Origin: Blautia sp.
GTDB lineage: Bacteria; Bacillota; Clostridia; Lachnospirales; Lachnospiraceae
Direction: 5' to 3'
Length of the DNA stretch: 64,000 nucleotides
NCBI GenBank assembly: GCA_017463155.1
Contig: JAFTPT010000018.1
Span: 1-64,000 of the forward strand
The stretch's first letter is position 1, and each line of letters starts with the position of its first letter. The notes below the pieces were generated by a model. That model was given only the letters and a program-made list of their open reading frames with translations, was not told the DNA's origin and did not search any database. Of the stretch, positions 49,230 through 59,080 are shown piece by piece. The position numbers were made by a program, and so were the translations under genes.

Positions 49230-51704
49230 TTATTTCTTTTTGACCTTTTTGTCTACTACAACCTTGTCAAGATGCCAGATATCCTGCACATATTCCTCGA
49301 TCGTACGGTCGGACGTGAACTTTCCGCTGCAGGCGGTGTTGAGCAGGGCTTTCTTTGCCCAGCCCTTCTCGTCACGGTACGCGGCTTCCACGCGCTTCTG
49401 GGCTTCCGCGTAGGAACGGAAATCGGCCAGGATAAAGTAGCGGTCCGGACGATCCGTATTCTTGGTATTCAGAAGAGAATCATACAGATCCCTGAACAGC
49501 TCCGTGTCGGAACTGAAGGTTCCGTTGATCAGCTCCATCAGGACCTGGCGGATCTCCCAGTCGGTGTTGAAGATCACGTTGGGATCATAGCCGCCGTTCC
49601 GCTCGTAATTGATGACCTCATCGGAGGAAAGGCCGAAGATGAAGGCGTTCTCCTCGCCCACTTCTTCCACGATCTCCACATTGGCACCGTCCATGGTGCC
49701 GATCGTGGGCGCGCCGTTCAGCATGAACTTCATGTTGCCCGTACCGGAGGCTTCCTTGCTGGCGGTGGAGATCTGCTCGGACACGTCCGCAGCCGCAAAG
49801 ATCATCTCCGCGTTGGAGACACGGTAGTTCTCGATAAAGACGACCTTCAGCTTGCCGCCGATGGAAGCGTCGTTGTTGACCACGTCCGCCACGGAGTTGA
49901 TCAGCTTGATGATCTTCTTGGCGGTATGATAGCCGGCGGATGCCTTGGCACCGAAGATGAACGTCCTGGGATAGAAATCGATCTCCGGATGGGCCTTGAT
50001 CTGGTCATACAGGTAGATCACGTGCAGGATGTTCAGCAGCTGACGCTTGTACTCATGCAGACGCTTGACCTGTACGTCGAAGATGGAGTGCGGATCCACC
50101 TCCACACCATTGTGCTCCAGAATGTATTTGGCCAGGCGTTCCTTATTCTTGTACTTGATGTTCATGAACTCCTGCAGGGCCTTGTCGTCATCGGCATACA
50201 GGGCCAGCTTCCTGAGCTGCGAAAGATCCGTGATCCAGTCCGGCCCGATGTGATCGGTGATCCAGCCGGCCAGCAGCTGGTTGCCGTGCAGAAGGAACCG
50301 GCGCTGGGTGATGCCGTTGGTCTTGTTGTTGAATTTCTCCGGCATCATCTCGTAGAAATCCTTCAGCTCCTGGTTCTTAAGGATCTCGGTATGAAGACGC
50401 GCCACGCCGTTCACGGAATAGCCCGCAACGATGGCCAGATGCGCCATCTTGACCTGTCCGTCGTAGATGATGGCCATCTTGCGGATCTTGTCATAGTTGC
50501 CCGGGTACTCTGCCTGGATCTGCAGGATGAACCGGCGGTTGATCTCCTCGATGATCTGGTATACACGCGGAAGCAGGCGGGAGAACAGGTCGATCGGCCA
50601 TTTTTCCAGCGCTTCGGACATGATGGTATGGTTGGTGTAGGCCACACATCTGGTCGTGACCTCCCAGGCCTTGTCCCAGCCCAGGCCTTCCTCGTCCATG
50701 AGGATACGCATCAGCTCGGCGACAGCGACGGTCGGATGCGTATCGTTCATCTGGAAGACGACCTTTTCATACAGCTTTGTGATATCGTCGTGGTTCTTCT
50801 TGTATTTGTCCACGGCAGCCTGCAGGGACGCAGATACAAAGAAATACTGCTGCTTCAGGCGAAGCTCCTTGCCGGCATAGTGGTTGTCGTTGGGGTACAG
50901 GACCTCGACGAGGTTCCTGGCCAGGTTTTCCTGCTCGACGGCCTTCTTGTAGTCGCCCTTGTCAAAGGAGTCCAGTCCAAAGTCCACGATCGGCTCCGCG
51001 TCCCAGATCCTGAGGGTGTTGACCACCTTGTTGTTGTAGCCCACGATCGGCATGTCATAGGGGACCGCACGCACGGACTGATAGCCTTCGTGGAAGAACA
51101 GGTTCTCACCTTTGGCCGGATCATAATCCACACGGACATAGCCGCCGAAATGGACCTCTTTGGCGTATTCCGGGCGCTTCAGTTCAAACGGATAGCCGTT
51201 CTTCAGCCAGTTGTCCGGCACCTCCAGCTGGTAGCCCTTCTCGATCTTCTGCTTGAACATGCCGTAGTGGTAGCGGATGCCGCAGCCGTAGGCACTGTAG
51301 TTCAGCGTCGCGAGGGAATCCAGGAAACAGGCCGCCAGTCTTCCGAGACCGCCGTTTCCGAGAGCCGGATCCGGCTCCTGGTCCTCGATCGTGTTGATGT
51401 CGATGCCGAGCTCCTCGAGAGCCGCCTTCACCTCACCGTAGGCGCCCAGGTTGATCAGGTTGTTGCCCAGGGCACGGCCCATCAGGAACTCCATGGACAT
51501 GTAGTACACGATCTTGGGATCCTGCTCGGTCCAGGCGTTCTGAGTCTCGAGCCAGTTGTCCATGATGACGTCCTTGACCGTCGCGCTGACCGCCTGGAAG
51601 ATCTGCTCCTGCGAAGCCTCCTCCAGTGTTTTCCGGTACAAAAACTTCAGATTATCCTTAACGCTTTTCTTAAATGCTTCTTTTTTGAACTGTTTATCGA
51701 TCAT
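49230..51704 (-). CDS. glgP: Glycogen/alpha-glucan phosphorylase (GT35)
   Basis: 824 residues, normal length. Cleaves alpha-1,4-glucan with phosphate to glucose 1-phosphate. The pyridoxal phosphate Lys is in EASGTGNMKFMLNGAPTIGT (about K659), fully conserved. The start overlaps the ileS stop as ATGA, with AGGAGGAAG upstream inside the ileS end, so it is translated from the ileS message; linking a glucan phosphorylase to a T-box-controlled synthetase gene is unusual. Whether it degrades glycogen or maltodextrin is not decided by sequence. Confidence 0.94.
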   Translation of the reverse strand: MIDKQFKKEAFKKSVKDNLKFLYRKTLEEASQEQIFQAVSATVKDVIMDNWLETQNAWTEQDPKIVYYMSMEFLMGRALGNNLINLGAYGEVKAALEELGIDINTIEDQEPDPALGNGGLGRLAACFLDSLATLNYSAYGCGIRYHYGMFKQKIEKGYQLEVPDNWLKNGYPFELKRPEYAKEVHFGGYVRVDYDPAKGENLFFHEGYQSVRAVPYDMPIVGYNNKVVNTLRIWDAEPIVDFGLDSFDKGDYKKAVEQENLARNLVEVLYPNDNHYAGKELRLKQQYFFVSASLQAAVDKYKKNHDDITKLYEKVVFQMNDTHPTVAVAELMRILMDEEGLGWDKAWEVTTRCVAYTNHTIMSEALEKWPIDLFSRLLPRVYQIIEEINRRFILQIQAEYPGNYDKIRKMAIIYDGQVKMAHLAIVAGYSVNGVARLHTEILKNQELKDFYEMMPEKFNNKTNGITQRRFLLHGNQLLAGWITDHIGPDWITDLSQLRKLALYADDDKALQEFMNIKYKNKERLAKYILEHNGVEVDPHSIFDVQVKRLHEYKRQLLNILHVIYLYDQIKAHPEIDFYPRTFIFGAKASAGYHTAKKIIKLINSVADVVNNDASIGGKLKVVFIENYRVSNAEMIFAAADVSEQISTASKEASGTGNMKFMLNGAPTIGTMDGANVEIVEEVGEENAFIFGLSSDEVINYERNGGYDPNVIFNTDWEIRQVLMELINGTFSSDTELFRDLYDSLLNTKNTDRPDRYFILADFRSYAEAQKRVEAAYRDEKGWAKKALLNTACSGKFTSDRTIEEYVQDIWHLDKVVVDKKVKKK

Positions 51705-54700
51705 TCTGCTTCCTCCTGTACTTTCTCGACGCCCATGGTTACCTGCTCCTTGTTGATGCTCCAGTCCTTCACATAGCCTTTGGCATCTTCCAGTACGATC
51801 TCATCGGCCAGAACGTCCTTTCTGATCTGGTCACCGTACTTGTTCATGATCTCCGCGATCCGGTCATTTCCTTTGGCGTAAACGATGATCCGGTCCATAA
51901 CCTCAAAGCCGGCTTCCTTACGCATGGTCTGCACCTTGCTGATGATCTCTCTGACAAAGCCTTCCTCCAGGAGCTCCGGCGTCAGGTTGGTATCCAGAAC
52001 CACCGTGGTCTCCCCGTACTGCTCCGTCACGAAGCCTTCCGTCTGCGCGGTCTCGATCAGAAGATCCTCCTCGGACAGCTCCGCTTTGTTTCCATTGATA
52101 TCCAGGGTCAGAAGGCCCTTCTCTTTCAGTTCCTTCATGGCTTTAACGCCATCCAGGGAAGAAAGTGCCGCACGGATCCCGTTCAGCAGCTTTCCGAACT
52201 TCGGCCCGACGGTCCGCAGCTGCGGCTTGAAGCTGTAGGAAACGAAGGAGGCCGCGTTATCCGTAAAGCGGACTTCCTTCACATTCAGCTCGTCCGCGAT
52301 GATATCGGTAAAGAAGCTGTTCATCTCCTTCGCCGCCTTCACAAACATGGTGCCGATCGGCTGGCGGTTCTTGATATTGGCCGTATTTCTGGCCGCACGT
52401 CCCAGCACGACGATATCCAGAAGCTCCTTCATGTCCGCCTCGAGCTCCTTGTCGATCCACTCCTCATGGACCTCGGGGAAATCACACAGGTGAACGCTTT
52501 CCGGCGCAGACGCGTCGATACTGCAGACCAGGTTCCGGTAGATCTCCTCCGTCATGAAGGGGATCATGGGCGCCGCCGCCTTGGAGATGGTCACCAGGGC
52601 TGTGTACAGCGTCATGTAGGCGTTGATCTTGTCCTGTTCCATCCCTTTGGCCCAGAAGCGCTCACGGCTCCTGCGCACGTACCAGTTGCTCATGTCGTCC
52701 ACGAAATCCTGCAGGGCTCTTCCGCTCTCCGGGATCTTGTAGGTCTCCAGGCACTCGTCCACGGTCTTTACGGTGGAGTTCAGCCTGCTGAGCAGCCATT
52801 TGTCCATGACAGACAGCTTGTCATAATCAAGCGTATACTTTGTCGCGTCGAATTCATCGATATTCGCGTAGAGCACGAAGAACGCGTAGGTGTTCCACAG
52901 GGTGCTCATGAACTTCCGCTGGCCCTCCACCACGGCCTTGCCATGGAAACGGTTGGGCAGCCAGGGAGCGCTGTTCACATAGAAATACCAGCGGATCGCG
53001 TCCGCGCCGTAGGTCTCCAGCGCCTCAAAGGGATCCACCGCGTTGCCCTTGGACTTGCTCATCTTCTGGCCGTTCTCGTCCTGCACATGGCCGAGGACGA
53101 TGACGTTCTCGTACGGGGCCTTGTTGAACAGGAGCGTGGACTCCGCCAGCAGTGAATAGAACCATCCTCTGGTCTGGTCCACGGCCTCGGAGATGAACTG
53201 GGCCGGGAACTGGGCCTCAAAAAGGTCCTTGTTCTCAAAGGGATAATGATGCTGCGCAAAAGGCATGGCGCCGGAATCAAACCAGCAGTCGATGACCTCC
53301 GGCACACGGTGCATGTCCTTGCCGCAGGCCGGGCACTTGATGGTGATCTCGTCGATGTACGGCCGGTGCAGCTCCACGGTCTTTGCCTCTTCATTCCCGC
53401 TCATCTCATAGAGCTCCTGACGGCTGCCGACCGAGTGCATGTGCCCGCACTCGCATTCCCAGATGTTGAGCGGCGTGCCCCAGTACCGGTTCCGGGAGAT
53501 GCCCCAGTCCTGTACGTTCTCCAGCCAGTCGCCGAAACGGCCCTTGCCGATGCTCTCCGGGATCCAGTTGATGGTATTGTTGTTGCGGATCAGGTCCTCC
53601 TTCACCGCGGTCATCTTGATAAACCACGATTCTCTCGCGTAGTAGAGAAGCGGGGTATCACATCTCCAGCAGTAGGGATAGTCATGCTCGAACTTCGGTG
53701 CTTCAAAGAGAAGTCCTCTCGCGTCCAGCTCCTTCAGGATCTCCGGGTCCGCGGAGACCGCGCCCTTTTTCAGCTCCTCCTCGGAGGGCTTGGCGCGCAT
53801 GCCGGCGAACGGGGTCTCCTCCGTCATGACGCCCTTGCTGTCCACGAACCGTACGAACGGCATGTCATATTTACGGCAGACACGGTTGTCGTCCTCACCG
53901 AAGGCCGGTGCGATATGGACGATACCGGTACCATCCGACATGGTGACATAGTCGTCGCAGACCACAAAGAAGGCCTTGGCGTTCTGCTTCGCGACTTCAT
54001 CCGCGGCGCAGGTGTACAGCGCCTCATATTCCTTGAATTCCAGATCCTTGCCGGTAAAGGTCTCCAGGATCTCGTAGGCGGGCTGATCCTCGGTCTTCAG
54101 TTTTCCGAGCACCTGATCCAGCAGAGCCTCGGCCATGTAATAGGTATAGCCGTCGGCCGCCTTTACCTTGCAGTAGGTATCCTGCGGGTTCACGCAGAGG
54201 GCCAGGTTGGAAGCCAGCGTCCAGGGCGTGGTGGTCCAGGCCAGAAAATAAGCGTCCTCGTTCTTCACCTTGAAGCGGACGATGGCCGAACGTTCTTTGA
54301 CGGTATGATAGCCCTGCGCGACCTCCTGCGCGGACAGAGGCGTCCCGCAGCGCGGGCAGTAGGGAACGATCTTGAAGCCCTTGTACAGGAGCTTTTTGTT
54401 CCAGATCTCTTTAAGTGCCCACCATTCGGACTCGATGTAGTCGTCCTCGTAGGTCACATAGGGGTGCTCCATGTCCGCCCAGAAACCGACGGTGCCGGAG
54501 AAATCCTCCCACATGCCCTTGTATTTCCAGACGCTTTCCTTACACTGCCTGATGAACGGCTCCATGCCGTAGGCCTCGATCTGGTCCTTGCCGTCAAGGC
54601 CGAGCTTTTTCTCCACCTCCAGCTCCACGGGCAGGCCATGGGTGTCCCAGCCGGCCTTCCGGGGGACCATGTAGCCCTTCATGGTGCGGTACCTGGGGAT

Positions 54701-54901
54701 CATATCCTTGATAACGCGGGTCAGCACATGGCCGATATGGGGCTTTCCGTTCGCAGTGGGCGGCCCGTCGTAGAATGTATAGGTCGGTCCGTCTTTACGG
54801 TTTTCCATGCTTTTTTCAAAGATGTGGTTTTCCTTCCAGAACTGCTCAACCTGTTTTTCTCTCTGCACAAAATTGAGATCTGTGTCAACTTTCCGGTACA
54901 A
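51701..54901 (-). CDS. ileS: Isoleucyl-tRNA synthetase, type 2
   Basis: 1066 residues, longer than the ~920-residue type 1 of Bacillus. Class I signatures are intact: HIGH at residues 55-58 (NGKPHIGH) and KMSKSKGN near 613. GWDTHGLPVELEVEKKLG and the C-terminal layout are those of the eukaryote-like type 2 enzymes, which are often less sensitive to mupirocin. Its message has an isoleucine T-box leader and a consensus promoter. The last four bases overlap glgP. Confidence 0.94.
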   Translation of the reverse strand: MYRKVDTDLNFVQREKQVEQFWKENHIFEKSMENRKDGPTYTFYDGPPTANGKPHIGHVLTRVIKDMIPRYRTMKGYMVPRKAGWDTHGLPVELEVEKKLGLDGKDQIEAYGMEPFIRQCKESVWKYKGMWEDFSGTVGFWADMEHPYVTYEDDYIESEWWALKEIWNKKLLYKGFKIVPYCPRCGTPLSAQEVAQGYHTVKERSAIVRFKVKNEDAYFLAWTTTPWTLASNLALCVNPQDTYCKVKAADGYTYYMAEALLDQVLGKLKTEDQPAYEILETFTGKDLEFKEYEALYTCAADEVAKQNAKAFFVVCDDYVTMSDGTGIVHIAPAFGEDDNRVCRKYDMPFVRFVDSKGVMTEETPFAGMRAKPSEEELKKGAVSADPEILKELDARGLLFEAPKFEHDYPYCWRCDTPLLYYARESWFIKMTAVKEDLIRNNNTINWIPESIGKGRFGDWLENVQDWGISRNRYWGTPLNIWECECGHMHSVGSRQELYEMSGNEEAKTVELHRPYIDEITIKCPACGKDMHRVPEVIDCWFDSGAMPFAQHHYPFENKDLFEAQFPAQFISEAVDQTRGWFYSLLAESTLLFNKAPYENVIVLGHVQDENGQKMSKSKGNAVDPFEALETYGADAIRWYFYVNSAPWLPNRFHGKAVVEGQRKFMSTLWNTYAFFVLYANIDEFDATKYTLDYDKLSVMDKWLLSRLNSTVKTVDECLETYKIPESGRALQDFVDDMSNWYVRRSRERFWAKGMEQDKINAYMTLYTALVTISKAAAPMIPFMTEEIYRNLVCSIDASAPESVHLCDFPEVHEEWIDKELEADMKELLDIVVLGRAARNTANIKNRQPIGTMFVKAAKEMNSFFTDIIADELNVKEVRFTDNAASFVSYSFKPQLRTVGPKFGKLLNGIRAALSSLDGVKAMKELKEKGLLTLDINGNKAELSEEDLLIETAQTEGFVTEQYGETTVVLDTNLTPELLEEGFVREIISKVQTMRKEAGFEVMDRIIVYAKGNDRIAEIMNKYGDQIRKDVLADEIVLEDAKGYVKDWSINKEQVTMGVEKVQEEAE

Positions 54902-54931
54902 CGCTTTCTCCTCCTTTTCCTACATGAAAAA

Positions 54932-54960
54932 ACTCTTCATCCTGTAAAAGGACGAAGAGT
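54932..54960 (-). terminator. T-box-controlled terminator before ileS
   Basis: Twelve-bp stem (54932-54943 with 54949-54960, one G-T pair) followed on the minus strand by TTTTTTC. It is the terminator that competes with the T-box antiterminator. Confidence 0.85.
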
Positions 54961-55195
54961 CATACTATTCGCTATACCACCTGTTACAATGTACGGGCCT
55001 TTCTGCCGATACATGTTCCTTTTAACGCGGGAAAAGCGCCTTTTCCTACTGGCCGTGCCCTGTTCGGAAAAGGGACTCAGGAGGGATGTTCGGACTGGAT
55101 TACTCGCACCGGGCTCACACCGTCCCCGGTTCGCTTGGGCTTTCAGGCCAGCTTACTGTCTCCATCATTGTCTTTTTCTTATGCCGCCGGGCCTT
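54932..55195 (-). promoter_or_regulatory. T-box riboswitch (isoleucine)
   Basis: The minus strand carries the T-box element AACAGGTGGTATAGCG (54985-54970), a variant of AGGGTGGNACCGCG, after a long stem I (AGTAAGCTGGCC ... CCAGTCC). The candidate specifier codon is ATC (55100-55098) in GAGTAATCCAG, which reads isoleucine and agrees with ileS downstream. Uncharged tRNA-Ile would open the terminator. Confidence 0.85.
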
Positions 55196-55216
55196 TTACT
55201 CCCGGCACATTGATTT

Positions 55217-55246
55217 ATTATAAGGGTTTTCCGCCGCGGATGTCAA
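55217..55246 (-). promoter_or_regulatory. ileS promoter (TTGACA-18-TATAAT)
   Basis: Minus-strand TTGACA (55246-55241) and TATAAT (55222-55217), both perfect, with an 18-bp spacer, upstream of the T-box leader. The rest of 54902-55374 is the leader, this promoter and the 5' region of the plus-strand exonuclease gene. Confidence 0.85.
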
Positions 55247-55374
55247 CCCTTTTTCTGCCGCAGGGCCGCCCACGCAGTGTGCGAAGAGCGAAAAACACCC
55301 ACGGTTACGATTGAAACTCTTCCCCTTGTCTGCTATACTTGGAGAAGCATACCCGCAGAAAGGGACGTTTTTTT

Positions 55375-56397
55375 ATGAATTATATCGTATTTGACCTGGA
55401 ATGGAACCAGAGCCCCCACGGCAAGCGTTATTCCGTCCCGGAAATACCCTTCGAGATCATCGAGATCGGCGCGATCAAACTGAATGAACGCATGGAGCCG
55501 CTGGACACCTTCCAGACACTGATCCGTCCCAAAGTCTACAAATGGATCCACAACAGCATCCACGACGTGATCCACGTGAATTACCAGGACCTGATCGAGG
55601 GAACCCCGTTCCCGCAGGCCATCGGGGAATTCATCGAATGGTGCCGTCTGGGCCAGAAGCTGGACCCCGAAGGCTACGTGGTCACCGACGAGGAAGCACC
55701 GGAGCAGGACTTCTTTTTCTGCACCTGGGGCAACCAGGACGTGATGGAGCTGCAGCGCAACATGAAATACTACGATCTTCTCACCCTGCTGCCCGGTCCC
55801 GTCACCTATTACGACGTGCAGAAGCTGTTCGCCCTGGCCTTCGAGACTTCCGAGGTCTGCCGGTCCCTTGAATACGCGGTGGACTACCTCGATATCGACA
55901 AAGCCCACGGCTTTCACAGGGCCCTGGAGGACGCGCACTTTACCGCGATGACCATGCTCCGGCTGGACCCCGAGCTGATCCGGGAGAACCCCGCGCTCGA
56001 CACCTACCAGAATCCGCAGAGCAAAAAAGAAGAGCTCCTGCTGCACCGGCCGCGCTTTACGGAGTACGTTTCCCGCGAATTCGTCTCCCGGGAAAAAGCC
56101 GTCAAGGACCGTGAGGTCATGAGCACCCGCTGCCCCATGTGCGGCAGCAACGCAAAGCGGCAGGTCCGGTGGTTCTCCGGCAATTCCAAGACCTACTACA
56201 GCATCTCTCAGTGCCAGGAGCACGGTGCGGTCACCGGCATCCTCCGTTTCCGGAAGACCGAGAACGGCGGCTTCTTTGCCGACAAGATCCTTAAAAATGC
56301 CACGGAGGAGGAGGCCAATGAGATCCGCGACCGGCGGGAGAGCCTCCGTGAGAAGAAAAAAGCCCCCCGTCACAAAAAGCCGAAAACGGCCGACTGA
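55375..56397 (+). CDS. DEDDh-family 3'-5' exonuclease
   Basis: 340 residues from the ATG at 55375 (MNYIVFDLEWNQ); an upstream TTG adds 12 residues and lacks support. The DEDD motifs are visible: FDLEWNQ (Asp, Glu), WGNQDVMELQ (Asp) and HRALEDAHFTA (His, Asp), matching the RNase T/KapD type. The C-terminal part has a Cys-rich CPMCG motif and ends in a basic tail (KKKAPRHKKPK) that may bind nucleic acid. Substrate not known. Confidence 0.85.
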   Translation: MNYIVFDLEWNQSPHGKRYSVPEIPFEIIEIGAIKLNERMEPLDTFQTLIRPKVYKWIHNSIHDVIHVNYQDLIEGTPFPQAIGEFIEWCRLGQKLDPEGYVVTDEEAPEQDFFFCTWGNQDVMELQRNMKYYDLLTLLPGPVTYYDVQKLFALAFETSEVCRSLEYAVDYLDIDKAHGFHRALEDAHFTAMTMLRLDPELIRENPALDTYQNPQSKKEELLLHRPRFTEYVSREFVSREKAVKDREVMSTRCPMCGSNAKRQVRWFSGNSKTYYSISQCQEHGAVTGILRFRKTENGGFFADKILKNATEEEANEIRDRRESLREKKKAPRHKKPKTAD

Positions 56398-56427
56398 AAA
56401 GCATTCTGCCTCAGCCGGCCGTTTTCG
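56381..56427. terminator. Convergent terminator between exonuclease and carboxypeptidase genes
   Basis: Perfect 12-bp arms (56381-56392 and 56416-56427), A-rich on one side and T-rich on the other, so it can act in both directions. The left arm overlaps the end of the exonuclease coding region. Confidence 0.7.
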
Positions 56428-56440
56428 TATTCACGTCTGT

Positions 56441-57685
56441 TTACTTCCAGAGATCCGACAGGACCTCCTGCTCATACTGCAGCGTTTTTCCCACCAGCTG
56501 CCCCCGGTAATAGAACTCGTTCAGCACATAGGGCAGCCCCAGGACACTGGGCATGGTGATCTGGACACGCTTGACCTTCTTTTTCTTGACGCCGTTCGGC
56601 AGCGTCACCACCGCCTTGGTCCTGTAGTAGAACGGGACCACATCCCCCGAATTCTTCTGAAGCAGCGCCATGTGCGGATAGCGGAAGGCGCCTGTCGCCT
56701 TCTTTCCGACCGGATAACCCATGTTGCTCTGGGTGAAATAGTCGAACACATAATCCAGGATCTTTGCGGTATCTCCGTAGCAGCCGTCGATGGAATGCAT
56801 GACCACGACCAGGACGGGCATGTTGCCCCTTCTCGCGTAGGTCACCAGCGTGCACCAGGCCGCGTTCGTGTAGCCCGTCTTGCCGCCGAGAACACCGTCG
56901 TAGGCCCGCTCGTTCTCCTTCATCATCTTGTGATGATTCCGGAAATACCGCGTCTCCGGCTGCTTGTTCGTGGGCGGAATATCATAGAAATTCGTGGTCA
57001 TGAACCTGCGTGCCAGCGGGTTCCGCCAGGCCGCCGCGGCGATCTTAGCCATATCGCTGACCGTCGTATAGTGGTATTTGTCCGGAAGACCGTTCGGATT
57101 GTTGAAATGGGTCCCCGTGCAGCCCAGCTGCCGGGCTCTCTTGTTCATCAGCTCCGTGAACTTTTTTTCACTCCCGGAGACCATCTCCGCGATCCGCAGG
57201 GCGATCTCGTTGGCCGATTCAAGCATCAGGGCCATCATGGCCTGCTCCATGGTGAACACCTCGTCCGTGTCCGCATAGATGCTGGAGCTGCCGGCTTCGA
57301 TCCCGAAGGCCGCCGACTGCGACATGACCATCTGCCCGTTCATATCCAGGTTCTCGCACGCCAGAAGGCAGGTCATCACCTTGGTGATGCTCGCCGGATA
57401 CAGCCTTTTGTTGTCATTTTTGGCGTACAGGATCGCACCGGTACGCAGATCCATGGCGATCGCGGCGGTTCCCTCGATCATCGGGCCCTCCGGCCAGTCC
57501 TTCCAGCTGTTGGTCCTCGGTTCTATGTAGTAGTCCTCGACGTGCGGATCCTCGGTCGGCGTCGGATTCGACGTCAGCTCCTCCGTCTGTCCCTCCTCGG
57601 CAAGCGCAGGCGTCACGCAGGTGCCGAGCATGGCCGCGGCCAGCAGAATACAGGCCGCTTTCTTTACGAATCCCTTCAAGATCAT
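56441..57685 (-). CDS. D-alanyl-D-alanine carboxypeptidase (peptidase S11)
   Basis: 414 residues from the ATG at 57685 (MILKGFVKKAAC) after GGGG; an upstream reading has no ribosome binding site. Signal peptide of about 28 residues. The active-site triads of the S11 family are present: YPASITKVMT (Ser99, Lys102), ESANE and GKTGYTNAA. DacA/DacF-like: trims the terminal D-Ala from peptidoglycan stems. A 17-bp palindrome lies just upstream. Confidence 0.92.
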   Translation of the reverse strand: MILKGFVKKAACILLAAAMLGTCVTPALAEEGQTEELTSNPTPTEDPHVEDYYIEPRTNSWKDWPEGPMIEGTAAIAMDLRTGAILYAKNDNKRLYPASITKVMTCLLACENLDMNGQMVMSQSAAFGIEAGSSSIYADTDEVFTMEQAMMALMLESANEIALRIAEMVSGSEKKFTELMNKRARQLGCTGTHFNNPNGLPDKYHYTTVSDMAKIAAAAWRNPLARRFMTTNFYDIPPTNKQPETRYFRNHHKMMKENERAYDGVLGGKTGYTNAAWCTLVTYARRGNMPVLVVVMHSIDGCYGDTAKILDYVFDYFTQSNMGYPVGKKATGAFRYPHMALLQKNSGDVVPFYYRTKAVVTLPNGVKKKKVKRVQITMPSVLGLPYVLNEFYYRGQLVGKTLQYEQEVLSDLWK

Positions 57686-57751
57686 ATAACCCCATTTCTT
57701 TGTTTTTCGGGACCGCTCCACGCACTTTTGCTTCCGCGATCCTGCGCTTAT

Positions 57752-57768
57752 CATAACATAATGTTATG
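57752..57768. promoter_or_regulatory. 17-bp palindrome upstream of carboxypeptidase gene
   Basis: CATAACAT-A-ATGTTATG is a perfect palindrome, about 67 bp before the start, in the region where the promoter should be. It probably binds a dimeric regulator; identity unknown. Confidence 0.5.
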
Positions 57769-57795
57769 TAAATGAAAAGAAAAAACTCCCGGCAC

Positions 57796-58980
57796 TCAGC
57801 TTTTCTTCATGACAAAGCGGCGCGCGACATCCGTCCCGATCCGGTAGGGAAGGGGGCGCAGGGCCTTGTCCGCGTTCTTCAGCTCCTTGATGATGGAGAT
57901 GTGCTGCGGACAATGCCGTTCACATCTTCCGCAGGCGATGCACTGGGACGGGAATGCGGGTTCCTTTCGAAGTCCCACCACCTGGGCGTACTCCCTGCGT
58001 CCGACGCCTTTGCTCTCCATGAACATCTCGTTATAGCAGCGGAAGGCTCCGGGAATATCGACGCCCTGCGGACATGGCATGCAGTAGCCGCAGCCCGTGC
58101 AGCCCACCTTGATCCTCGCATTGATCAGCTTTTTGATCTTCGCGATCAGGGCATGGTCTTCCTCCGTGAACGAACCTGCCTCCGCCGACGATGCCACGCG
58201 GCAGTTCTCCTTCACCATCGCCAGTGAATTCATGCCGGAAAGGACACACGTGACCTCCGGCTGGTCATACAGCCACCGGAACGCGAGCTCCGCCGCCGTC
58301 CGCTGCTTCGGATCCGCCTTGATCAGGGCTTTTGCCTTTTCCGGGAGCAGCGTCACAAGCTTGCCGCCGCGGAGCGGCTCCATGATGATCACCGGGATCC
58401 CCTTCGCGGCCGCGGCATGCAGGCCTCTCCGGCCCGCCTGGCTCACTTCATCCATATAATTGTACTGGATCTGGCAGAAGTCCCAGTCATAGGCGTCCAG
58501 GATCTTCAGGAACATCTCGGTATTTCCGTGGAAGGAAAAGCCGATGTTCCGGATCTGGCCGCTTTTTTTCTTCTCACGGATCCACTCTTCGATGCCGAGC
58601 TTCCGAAGCTTGTTCCAGGCCTCCACGTCCGTCAGCATGTGCATCAGATAATAATCCACGTAGGTCGTGCGCAGGCGCTTCAGCTCCTCCTGGAAATACT
58701 TCTCGATCCCGGCCTCGCTGCGGATGAGATACTGGGGAAGCTTGGTCGCTATATTCACCTTTTCCCGGATCCCGTTCTTCTCAAGGATCCGGCCTAGACA
58801 TGCCTCGCTCCCCGGATAGATATAGGCGGTATCATAGTAGTTGACCCCTCTCTTGTAGGCTGCCAGGATCTCTTTTTCCGCCTTGGGGATGTCGATGCCG
58901 TTTCCCTTGCGCGTAAAGCGCATGCATCCGAATCCCAGGATCGAGACCGGTTCACCTGTGCGATTGCTGCGGTATTTCAT
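57796..58980 (-). CDS. Aldo/keto reductase with [4Fe-4S] ferredoxin domain
   Basis: 394 residues from the ATG at 58980 after GAGGAGG. The TIM-barrel catalytic residues are in NYYDTAYIYPGSE (Asp, Tyr), ATKLP (Lys) and LMHMLTD (His). The C-terminus has two cluster motifs, CTGCGYCMPCPQG and CIACGRCERHCPQ. This fusion is common in anaerobes; the substrate is unknown. It is divergent from a ROK-family regulator, which may control it. Confidence 0.9.
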   Translation of the reverse strand: MKYRSNRTGEPVSILGFGCMRFTRKGNGIDIPKAEKEILAAYKRGVNYYDTAYIYPGSEACLGRILEKNGIREKVNIATKLPQYLIRSEAGIEKYFQEELKRLRTTYVDYYLMHMLTDVEAWNKLRKLGIEEWIREKKKSGQIRNIGFSFHGNTEMFLKILDAYDWDFCQIQYNYMDEVSQAGRRGLHAAAAKGIPVIIMEPLRGGKLVTLLPEKAKALIKADPKQRTAAELAFRWLYDQPEVTCVLSGMNSLAMVKENCRVASSAEAGSFTEEDHALIAKIKKLINARIKVGCTGCGYCMPCPQGVDIPGAFRCYNEMFMESKGVGRREYAQVVGLRKEPAFPSQCIACGRCERHCPQHISIIKELKNADKALRPLPYRIGTDVARRFVMKKS

Positions 58981-59022
58981 GTTCTGCCTCCTCACTGTCC
59001 GCCTGCTTCTGCGGATTATTCA

Positions 59023-59051
59023 TTGACGTTTACGAAGGAATTTTGTAAAAT
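59023..59051 (+). promoter_or_regulatory. ROK gene promoter with internal operator-like repeat
   Basis: TTGACG (59023-59028), 17-bp spacer, TAAAAT (59046-59051). TTTAC (59029-59033) and GTAAA (59045-59049) form an inverted repeat with 11 bp between, spanning the spacer and -10, where a repressor would block it. Autoregulation by the ROK protein is inferred. Confidence 0.6.
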
Positions 59052-59080
59052 GGGTTTACATTAAGAAAGGAATGTATGTC

